Source: Vitrella brassicaformis
Lineage: Eukaryota; Sar; Vitrellaceae
DNA: 64,000 nucleotides
Assembly (NCBI GenBank): GCA_001179505.1
Contig: CDMY01000718.1
Coordinates: 124,001-188,000 of the forward strand
Reading direction: 5' to 3'
Shown here: piece after piece, positions 45,825-54,847 of the stretch
Position numbering within the stretch: position 1 is the first letter of the stretch
Layout: each line of letters starts with the position of its first letter
The notes under the pieces: generated by a model
Databases searched by the model: none
The model's input: the letters and a program-made list of their open reading frames with translations, nothing else
What the model was told of the DNA's origin: nothing
Program-made: the position numbers and the translations under genes

Positions 45825-46952
45825 ATGAAGCCAAAACAACGCTCTGGAGAGGGCAGCATCCTTCGGCGTCATTCCGCTATGACCCCATCAACGGTCCTCC
45901 CTGCTTTTCTTGTGTTTGTTCTGCTCCCCGCCGAACCAGCCTTGTCCGCAACGGAAGCAAACTTTTGCGCCGACTTCGACACCACTTGCGGCGTGGGAAC
46001 GTGAGGGGGCCGCTGGATGTGTACATATGCTGCAGCGATCTTTTCTCTCATGTGCGTGTCGGCCCTCAGGTGGTCTGATGACATTGCTGGCGGCAACGAT
46101 TGCCCCACAACTCTGAGTGACTTCTGGGCTGGACAAAGCAGTACGAGACACGCACTGACTTGTTCTTCAGCAATTAGTGCTTTATCCTCTCTCTCAGATG
46201 AGCACCGCGGCAAGTATAAGAACTGCCTTGTTCATTGGCTGACGGAAGCTGAGACAGAGACCAACTCCGACATCAAAGCAGCATATTGTTTGTATGCAAA
46301 TGGAGCGCCACCGTGCAAGTAGGCGAACTTTCGAGTGCAGCTTCCAATCGAAACCATGTCTGCGCTGCTGTGCTGCAGTGAGAGGTATTGCGTCGAGTGG
46401 TCTGAGATATGCGGCACTGGATCAGGTATGACAGGAAGGACACGTGAAGATGGACCATCTTGTGTGACTCTTGTCAGGTCCTTCCTGCAACGCATGGTTC
46501 TCTGCTGACCATTATGACGACCTGAGAGCCACACAACCAGCAGACAGGCCTCACCCAGGTACACACGAGGCGGATTCAGATGACACAGGAGTGTCTGTCT
46601 GATATGTATCTGCCCTCACAGGAGAACCAACATATTGGTGCAACTACCGGCCCATCGGTACGCTGAAAACATGCGAACAGGCGGTGTCTTTAATGCCGGC
46701 GTGATTGATGCAGGCGGCAACGATCCCCCAGTTCTCCGCCGACTGTTGCGCCCACTGTCTTCTTCTACAGAATTGGATGCAATTGACAAGGAATTGCATA
46801 CTATCGATCCATCCTTGCCTCCACTGCACACGCGGGGCGACCTCTTGATCAATGTGACGGCTGTGGCTGTGTGGGCAGATGGACTTGTAGAGCCTCTGAA
46901 AATGAGAGAGCAACGCAAAGATGACGACTTGAGTGGAGGGACGAACGAATAG
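45825..46952 (+). CDS. secreted Cys-containing protein, about 256 aa
   Basis: Eight exons join in phase: 45825-46000, 46070-46140, 46198-46318, 46379-46425, 46478-46558, 46622-46657 and 46714-46952 (with a short intron 46658-46713 before the last). After a charged N-terminus a hydrophobic stretch (TVLPAFLVFVLLPAEPALSA) is a likely signal peptide or anchor. The mature region has regularly spaced Cys (NFCADFDTTCGVG, NDCPTTLSDFW, YKNCLVHWL, AYCLYANGAPPC, YCVEWSEICGTG, SCNAWFSAD, YWCNYRPIG) in distinct exons, suggesting disulfides. The C-terminal 80 residues lack Cys (ELDAIDKELHTIDPSL) and end SGGTNE. I do not recognise the family. It is probably secreted or surface-exposed. Confidence 0.65.
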
Positions 46953-47205
46953 ATGATTATATCTGTTTGCATGGGCGAGACTGCGCGTTGTGAGCGCCTT
47001 TATGTTGCTTTATGTTGCTTTGAAATCGTCACGGCATTGCGAATTGCTTGTCCGATGTATAAGATCGATACCTCCATACACAAAACCACTGAGACTGTCG
47101 ACTCAAAGGCACAAGCTCATCGAAGACCACTGCCTTAAAAACACACGAGGCCCCCGCCAAGCCCCTACACCGTCCCTGTGTACTCGCATGGATGGCCTGC
47201 CTGTC
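46953..47205. other. convergent 3' spacer
   Basis: It lies between the secreted protein gene (+) and the 3' end of ART-like gene C (-). Nothing else was recognised. Confidence 0.35.
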
Positions 47206-48825
47206 TCACGCATGGCTGATAGGTATCTCTGCCCCCGTCGCCATGTCACGGATCTTCCTCAGCCTGACCTGCGCCCAGTTGAAGACGATGTACTCATCTC
47301 CAGTGGGCATGCCCGTCAGATGCACCGAGTCGTATCCTTGTGCTTTGAGGCTCGTGTGGGTGTACTGGCCGGCCCCCAAGAGGGCGGAAATCTTGAGGCT
47401 GTTGCCCAGGTACACTCGCGCCTCGATCATGCAGCCTGGACTGTGAGCCTTGCCCATGGTGGCCTGTTCGGACGCCGCACTGACGAGACACATCGACACA
47501 GGCGCAGATGAGACGGAGACAGCTGATGGTGACTGTATGGTTTCCGTGGTTTCGTCTGCTTACAAGTAGATGCCGCCCCCAACGATGCCCGTCGATCCCC
47601 GCATCATCTTCCGGCCCGAGGCGATGGCCTGAGCGGAGGCCGCGGATGTCTGATGGTAGAGTGTGATGCCCTTGGGGCACTCGGTGGCCCAGTGGTCGCT
47701 GTCCTTGTCTCCACACAGACGGCAGTAGTGCTTGTGCGCTTTCTTGCAGCCCTTGACACGACATTGCACCGTGCAGTTCCTGGTCAGGTGGTCGTTGATC
47801 TTGCCGCACCGTCGGCACTTGTGTTGGGAGTGGTCGATGCGGCAGCCTCGGACGCCGCACGACTGGCGACGGGGCGACGGGGAGCGGCGGCGGTGGCGAG
47901 GCGAATCACCGCCCTGCTGCTGGTGCTGCTGCCCCGATATGCAGAGGTTGTTGAAGAGCATGGCTGCGGCCAGCACACGCGGGTCACACACATGGGCGGC
48001 CTGAACGGGACATTCAAATCCACGGTGAGAGGCGGAGGAAGTGCCTGCAGTGGTGGTGCGTACCGGAGCTGCATTGGTGTTCTGGCTGGTCTGCTGATTG
48101 GTGTTCTGATCGGCCGTCTGGTCGGTGTTGTCCTGCTGGCCAGCTCCCGTGGCGGGCGCAGGGGCTGGCGGAGGCGGCTGCATCATTGACGTCAGCAGCT
48201 GTGTCGCAAGCAGCTGGAACAACACACACCATCGGCCAGCCTTCGCATCCACTGAGTGCATGCGCATGTGCGTACCTGCATTATCAGGGGCTGCATCATC
48301 GGGTTGGCGCCACCCGGGGAGCCAGACGAGCAGCCAGACGACCGACGAGACCTGCGGGACGATGTAGCCTGACAGCCACACACAACAGACAGCAGCACCA
48401 GCCATCAATGCATTGAATGCGGCCTTCCCATCCCCCCGTACCGTGCTATCGTCCGATTCGTTGCCGTCATCATCACTTCCGCCCGAGTCAGCGGCCGATC
48501 GCGCCCGACTCGACGAGGCCTTCCGCAGCTTGGGGCATGCAGACGAATAGTGATCAGAGTCCTGCACACAGACAAACACACAGAGAGGCGGTCGCGTCGC
48601 ATCATCGGCCTTGGTTCATGTCGGCACAGGACCGCGTCGCCGCAGGTTTTGCAGTAGTGCTTGCCCGTCTTCTGGCAGTTGGGGTGAGTGCAGGAAGGGA
48701 TCCTGCAGCCGCCGGAGCGACTCGGAGCCTGACAGACAGAGAAGGACGCAGATCAAGCAGCGAAGAAGATGTGTCCAGGATGCGCGAGCTGTCCGTCATG
48801 AGCCAATCTTCCACACCTGCGACAT
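47206..48825 (-). CDS. multi-zinc-module ADP-ribosyltransferase-like protein C, about 413 aa
   Basis: Six exons join in phase: 48817-48825 (only MSQ), 48633-48728, 48442-48561, 48276-48368, 47564-48213 and 47206-47479. Zinc modules: the first spans residues about 11-50 (GCRIPSCTHPNC, HYCKTCGDADSDHYSSACP), the second starts at C225 (CGVRGCRIDH, CRRCGKINDH), the third is near 257-290 (CRVKGCKKAH, YCRLCGDKDSDHWATECP). Between them are an acidic Ser/Asp patch, an RS-rich stretch and a Gln/Asn/Thr/Pro-rich linker. The C-terminal ART-like domain has LYHQTS (His about 297), GGGIYF (Tyr) and DEYIVFNWAQVRL with E385, close to the NEYIVYD-type strand of PARPs. This supports NAD+-dependent ADP-ribose transfer; chain-forming ability cannot be judged. 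Compared with genes A and B it gains modules and a long linker. It is divergent from PARG gene 1. Confidence 0.78.
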
Positions 48826-49155
48826 TCGAGGATGCCGCCGCCTGCCAGACACCTCCAAAACGTCCGAAAAAAGGAAAGAGCTTTCCCTTGTGCGAGCTAG
48901 TCTCGTAAATCCTGTTCCTGCTGTATTCCTTTCCTGCCACTCAAGGAATACTTTCCTTCACTTGACGTCGAGGCTCGTTTGTGCGCTTCCTTTGTCGCCC
49001 TGGCGTCAAAGCTCGTTTCTGTGCTTTTTTTCCCATCTCGCCTCTTTCCCTTTGCCGGCCAAGGCAACAAGGACTACCACAACACGCCCCCTTCCTTCGT
49101 GCGTGCAAAGGACCGGGTTGAGCTTCTGGTAAGACTGGGCAACGGAGGCAGCAAC
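48826..49155. promoter_or_regulatory. shared divergent promoter region between ART-like gene C and PARG gene 1
   Basis: 330 bases separate the start codons of the head-to-head genes. The region has two tttcc/cttcc-rich stretches and no ORF with protein-like composition. The architecture implies that at least part of the control sequence is shared. No specific motif was identified. Confidence 0.45.
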
Positions 49156-52100
49156 ATGACCTGCCGCGTCCCTGGCTGCAAGGAGGCTCACAAGGCCCAC
49201 TATTGCAAATGGTGCAAGAACCAGAACTCCAACCACTTCGCGCGTGACTGCTGGCATGGGCCCGGTGGACAGAGCGCGTCGACATACTCGGTACGCAGGC
49301 GACAGGATAGACAGACAGCGCCCTCAATGCCGTTCCCTCTTTCCTGCATGTGTTGTCTGCAGGGTGGCTCACCCGACAAGAGCCCACAGCGCAGCACATC
49401 ACGCGCCAGGGAGCGCAGCCGTTCAGGGCAGCCGAAGGGCCGCGTTGGTTGCCGCGTTCCAGGGTGCACTTTCCCCAACTGCCTCAAGACGGGACACCAC
49501 CATTGCAAGAATTGTGGCGACAAGGTAGCTACCAAGGACGCCCCATGGTGCTGATTCATCTGTTCCTTTGCCTGTGTTTGGCCTGGCCGCAGGATTCCGA
49601 TCACTTCTCGTCGGCATGCCCCAAGCTGCAGAAGCCCGGCGGGCAATACACGACCACCTCGCGCTTGGTGAGTGGCCATAATGCTAGAGGGCCTCGTTGC
49701 AGGACTGCATTTGGTGTGTCTGACGATGCTGTTTCGTTTCAGGTGCATTCGTCGCACCTCCTGTCGTCGCTCTATAACGGTTCACCTCACGCCGTCAAGA
49801 CAATCCTCGCCAACTATGCGACGGATTATGGGCGCGCAAAGGAGCCCAAGGACGTCACCGGTCTGCTGAGCACGCTGCAGTCGGCCATGGGCGGCCGAGG
49901 GGGCAGCTTCCATGGCATGGAGAGGGTGCTGACCTCTACCTTCATCAACGAGACGCTGCCCGTCCTGTGCGGCATCCTCTCCAAGGGCGACCTCAGCTTC
50001 CCCCTACAGCCGCCATCCAGCCACTCACACAGCGGCACGGAGGCACACATGACTGCCCGCCAGTGCTTTGCCCTCATCGGTGCGGGCTTCCTCTGTCTGC
50101 ACCAGCCCGGCGACGGCAGTCTCAACTTCGACCGCCTGTTCGACAACAGCACACCCTCTGGCAAGGCCAAGCTGCAGTGCTTCATCCACTACCTGGACAC
50201 CATGGCGCGGGCGATCAAGGAGGGCAACACCGCCGAGACGGAGCGTGTGGTCGTGTTCCAAGCCCTCAGCAGCCCCGAGGCGGGTATCCACGACTGGGCG
50301 ACATCGACCGCCCCACTGGTGGATGTGCGCTTCGTGCAAGGCACCCAAGCGTCCATCTTCGACGCGCCGGCCATCCGAGGCGACTTCGCCAATGCCCACA
50401 TCGCCGGCGGAACACTGGGAAAGGGTACGCACACAAAGACGAGAGACAGACAGGTTGATGTGCATCGATTTACATTTGTCTTTGCCGTCTCCGTCTCTCT
50501 CTCTCTCTCTCTGTGTGTGTGTCTGTGTGTCTGTGCCTGTTTGTGTGTGTGTGTGTCAGGTGCGGTGCAGGAGGAGATCTTGTTCTCAATTGAGCCGGAG
50601 TGCCTTCTCGCCCGCCACCTCTTCCCCAGAGCCATGCAGCCCACTGAGGCCTTCATGATCGTCGGCTCCAAGACGTTCAGCAAAACATCTGGCTACGGCC
50701 GCGAGACCCTCCGCTTCAGCGGCCCTGCCCACGACACGGCGGCCACGAGGCGCGTCGATGGCCATCCGGTTCTGAACAAGTACATCGTGGCCTTTGATGC
50801 GGTCAACTTCGGCAAGCACGGGAGTGATCAGCAGTACGACAAGACGCATGTGGTGCGAGATCTCAAGAAGGCACACACGGCATTCCATTGCAATGGCCTC
50901 ACGATCGTCGGAGGACTGCCCTTCGCGACGGGTGAGTGAGGCACACACAGATGGCCATCGTGTCTTGTCTGCACATCTGCGTCGGTTCGTGTGTCTGCGT
51001 GTGTCTGTCCAGGCAATTGGGGCTGTGGCGTGTTTGGTGGCGACCCCCAGTGGAAGCTTCTCATCCAGTGGTGCGCTGCGAGTCTCGCCGGCCGCCCGCT
51101 GCACTACTACCCGCGAGACGAGCGCAGCCTTATGGGCGCCGAGCGCTTCATCCACAGCCTGAAGGCCGCTGGGTGCGACACTGTGGGCGGGCTGGTCCAG
51201 CTGATGTGTGACAGGCGCACACAGAGGGCCATCGCGGGGCGGAATCGAATGTCGGCATTCGAGGCCATCAAAGCGATCGTCACGGACCGGAGCAGACCAC
51301 CCCCACCACCCGTGGTAAGCTGCCCCTCCATACTGTCTGCATCAATCTCATTGGGTTTCTGTGCGTTTGTGTGCCAGCCTCGCAGCTCACTGCCTGCATC
51401 CCACATGCAGCACTACTCCCCTTCCCCCCCCATGCAGCACTACTCGCCCCAGCTCGCATTGCCGGACCGGGCGGCAGCGCCACCTACGACAGGCCGAGAG
51501 GAAAGCCAAGGCGACACGGTGAGCCGTCTGCCAAACCTGAGATCCTGTGGTCATGCCTGTCTGTCTGTCCCCAGGCAGCCCTCGCTGCGTCTCCCATGTT
51601 GTCGGCCGTCACTGCAGACGAAAAGCATGCAAAAGATGACAATCCAAGAGAGGTCCGTCGAGACATGACACACACTTCTATGTGACCGATTGGTGTGTGT
51701 TGTGCGATGCTCTGGCTGCCAGGTTGGCTACGCTCCTCTGGTCGACACGACCGACAACGAGTCGTCGAGCATGGGTGCCTCGGATAGCGACGACAAAATG
51801 GACGTCGACGCGAGTGACGCGACCAACGCGGGCGCCACGGTGGAGGAGACCACACCCCTCCTCTCCATGCAAGACACGACCAGCCACACGTAAGGAGCAT
51901 GCACAGAGCCCATAGACGTGTGGTCAAGGCGTAGGTCTGGCTTCTCTGCGTGTCGTATGTTGTCAGAATTCATTACGTGTTCGAGTACGTGCCGAGGATG
52001 TATACCTTCCCCTCTGAGGTGGTACTCAAAGGCTCCTTCGACGGCTGGCTTGGCCATCACCCGATGTCTTGGTCGCCCAAGCACAGGTGCTTCGTCTACG

Positions 52101-52279
52101 GCATGCCGCTGCCCCCGGGCAGGTACATGTACAAGTTCATCGTGGATGACAGGTGGGTGTGTTCCAGCACGCAGCCAACAGGCGAAGATGGAGCTGGCAA
52201 TACCAACAATGTCGTCACCATCTCACTTGACCGCCAATGTCTGACCTGCGGGGTGGTACATGGGGGGAGGGGGTGCTAG
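49156..52279 (+). CDS. PARG: poly(ADP-ribose) glycohydrolase with zinc modules and C-terminal CBM48, copy 1, about 808 aa
   Basis: Ten exons join in phase: 49156-49290, 49363-49524, 49593-49667, 49743-50424, 50560-50931, 51013-51314, 51378-51518, 51575-51652, 51723-51889 and 51967-52279. Residues 3-33 form a zinc module (CRVPGCKEAH, YCKWCKNQNSNHFARDC); a second lies across exons 2-3 (CRVPGCTFPNC, HCKNCGDKDSDHFSSAC) after an RS-rich stretch. The catalytic macrodomain has GGTLGKGAVQEE (E356, E357 of the PARG signature), SGYGRETLRF and NWGCGVFGGDP. The signature starts AGG instead of the usual GGG. A Pro/His/acidic linker follows, then an AMPK-beta-type CBM48 (VVLKGSFDGW, PPGRYMYKFIVDDRW, NTNNVVTI). 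PARG hydrolyses ribose-ribose bonds of poly(ADP-ribose); CBM48 binds alpha-glucans. An ATG further upstream was not found in frame with better context. Confidence 0.88.
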
Positions 52280-52838
52280 GCGGGATGGCCTGTGTGCGGA
52301 TCGTAGCATGGGATCAGTTTGGATTCGTCGAATTGGGCTGGGAGACGTGCTGGCTGGGGGGTGCAGTGTGAAATCAGTGATGGCTCCGTAGGTGCGTGAG
52401 GATGGGCGGGTTCTTGTAACTAGATGGGCGAGCAGAGAGCGGGAGAAGAGGACGAACGGCATCAAATGTGACATGGCTGCTGTGCGTATCGTAGTGTGGG
52501 ATCAGTCGTAGAGTCGTAGATAGATGAGGGCGGATTCTCACAGGCAGTCGGTGCCCTCTGCGTTTTTTCTACGAGACACTTTGGTTAAATCCATGTTCGT
52601 GTGTGTCCCATGCATGGGCTGTGTCGTGTGATTTTGAATTGAAGTACGCGTAGTTTGACGCACTCTGAGTCTGTGCTTTTTGTAAGGCCCTTTGACTTGT
52701 GCATGTGAGGCTTTTCCATTAAGAGTGACGGCGAGCAGCGGACTAGACATCGAAAGTGAGCGCAACACAAAAGCGGCCGCATCAAGAATATATACATCAA
52801 TTCCTCCACCCGAACAGAGACACGCAGCATCAATCAAG
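52280..52838. other. 3' flank of PARG copy 1, partly duplicated after copy 2
   Basis: Short pieces such as the actttggtta motif near 52577 recur after PARG copy 2 near 57380. No gene was seen. Confidence 0.5.
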
Positions 52839-52985
52839 TCACACGACCGTCAGCACCTCCACGTCACTGGCACTAAAATCTCGATGGCCACCGAACACTG
52901 CACACGCAGCAGGCCCCCTCGCCCCTTGATAGCCATCAGGCACATGACTCCTCTTCATGAAGTGACGACAGTAGCGCACTCCTGT
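52839..52985 (-). pseudogene. 3'-end fragment of a TLDc-domain gene
   Basis: About 135 bases (cgtcagcacctccacgtcac onward) match 57682-57815 almost exactly. They encode the C-terminal TLDc strand region VPDGYQGARGPAACAVFGGH and DFSASDVEVLTV on the minus strand. Upstream homology stops, so the rest of the gene is absent. This is the end of the duplicated block PARG plus TLDc tail. Confidence 0.85.
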
Positions 52986-53139
52986 TGATAATGGACCAGT
53001 GTATAGGTGTTTATGGCGTGTATACAGACTTGACATAAGACACTGATGTCTTTCCCTGACCGGTCCAAAGGCACAGAAACCTATCTTCTTGACTTCTCTG
53101 CACGCCTCATTGTCCACTTGCCTCCTTGCACCAAAACTT

Positions 53140-54141
53140 CTAGACGAAAAAGCTCATAAACACGCGCCCGATGAAGCCCAGAAGCTTGATGCAGCCAGGG
53201 AGCACGACCTCTGGGATGAGCTGCACAAACACAATCCCGACAACGAAGTCGAGAATCAAGATCTCGATGAATAAGTCGAAGATCAACATCTCGATGATCA
53301 CCTCGAGAATCACGCGCTCGACAAAGAACTCGAGCAGCACGCGCTGGACAAAGAATTTGCCGAGCTGCACGACGCCCTCCGTGACGGGGCGCGGTAGTCG
53401 TGTAGTGCCAACAAAGAAGATGAGACTCCTACAACACACACACAACACACACACACACACACACAAACATGACAGGCAGGATTTGACACTTGTTTGGTTG
53501 GCTGTCTGCTGCATTGGTCACTTGAATGCCGCGACTCCTCTCGGGGCCAATTCGCCTGCCTTTCCATGGAGAAATCGGTATAAGAGGCGAATCCTCTTGA
53601 TTAGGCGGGTTTCGCCGCGGTCGTCCTTGCAATCTCGATCATAAGCCTGACGCTTCTTGCTGTCTTTCAGTAGCTACACACCACGCACACAATCAATGCA
53701 CACCGCCACACACGCATGGCGTTGCTCACTTCGTATGCGGTGCGAAGGTCAATGAATTTCTCGTGCGCTCTTGGGTCACCGGGGTTCTTGTCGGGATGCA
53801 CTTGCTTGGACTTCTCGAAATACCCCTGCCATGATGACACAGACAGATAGACAGAAGATAGACCACACACCAAGAGGACTGACTGACTGACTGACCTGCT
53901 TCAGCTCTGCATCCGTGGCGTCCCTCGGCACCCCAAGAATGCGATAGCAGGAACAGGCGTTTCGACAGCCTCCTTGACCCAATGCAGGCGCCACTAGCAG
54001 GAGCGATAGCACAGAGAACAGACTCCGAAGAGAGCTGCATGCACACACATTGGTGCCTCGCGCGAAGCCTCAGGCGCCTGGGCAAGCGAGTCATACGTAC
54101 CTCGGACACTTGGACAAAAACGGCGTTGTATCACACGTCAT
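53140..54141 (-). CDS. J-domain (DnaJ) membrane protein, about 238 aa
   Basis: Five exons join in phase: 54101-54141, 53896-54034, 53730-53825, 53522-53673 and 53140-53428. After a short N-terminus the segment LRSLFSVLSLLLVAPALGQ is a signal peptide or anchor. The J domain follows: CYRILGVPRDATDAELKQ, then YFEKSKQVHPDKNPG with the essential HPD, and FIDLRTAYE, KKRQAYDRD. The C-terminal exon is strongly hydrophobic (ILEVIIEMLIFDLFIEILIL, DFVVGIVFVQLIPEVVLPG) with interspersed acidic residues, ending FMSFFV. J proteins stimulate Hsp70 ATPase through HPD; a signal peptide with membrane segments suggests the ER, with J domain in the lumen. The start at 54141 gives in-phase splicing; no ATG is available in the next exon. 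The gene sits between the two PARG copies. Confidence 0.82.
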
Positions 54142-54847
54142 TCGTTCGCTGCGCTGACAAACACGCAATCCGCTCTCCGATGCAGTACAGGTGTTTGTGT
54201 TGCAGTGCTACTGCAGTGTTGCAGTGATGCACACACAAGCAGGGGAAGAGAGAAATCGTCTCCTGGCGGGGAGCCCCTTTTGGGCCCGTGTATCGTGCAT
54301 ACCTGCCACATTGACGATACCGCTGCTTCCTGAACGCCGAGGAATGGGGGGTATCCAGAAAAGAACTGCAAGCTCGCAGATCTGAAGGGGGGGGGATGAG
54401 GGAGAGAAACCGCTGATGCTGAAGGGAGAGAACGAACGATGTCAAAACGTTGTGTTGCTGCGCCTTGTTTGCACCCTTGTTTGCAGACCCTTGGATCCTC
54501 AAAGATCTGCGCTGTGTTCGGCTCTTCAGAGGTCAAAGGCAGAGTATCGCTTCGATTGTGTCCAAGACGACACAAAGGCCAGCAGGCAACGAGAAGCAGT
54601 GACACATTCGCCGGGGATCCGATGCTCTCGAGGATAGGACAAGCCGACAGGATGCCACAGGAATACGGATCACAGGAATACATTGACAGGTATATGCCTG
54701 TTGCCTGTTCTGGTGCATTTCCTCAGCTGCTGAGCCGTCTTGGTCCGCTCGCCATCTCCCGCGCTTCATTCTTTGGTCCGCGAAGCGAAGAGAGCGAGAA
54801 GAAGCACAGAGGACCATACTTCCTGATCTGCCGTGCAAAACACAGCC
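54142..54847. other. upstream region of J protein and PARG copy 2
   Basis: About 700 bases between divergent starts. Open frames on both strands lack support. It may hold the untranslated first exon of PARG copy 2. Confidence 0.4.

Noticed and set aside
47653-48189. Plus-strand open frame antisense to ART gene C
   Set aside because: The opposite strand has phased exons with zinc and ART motifs; this frame is a shadow.
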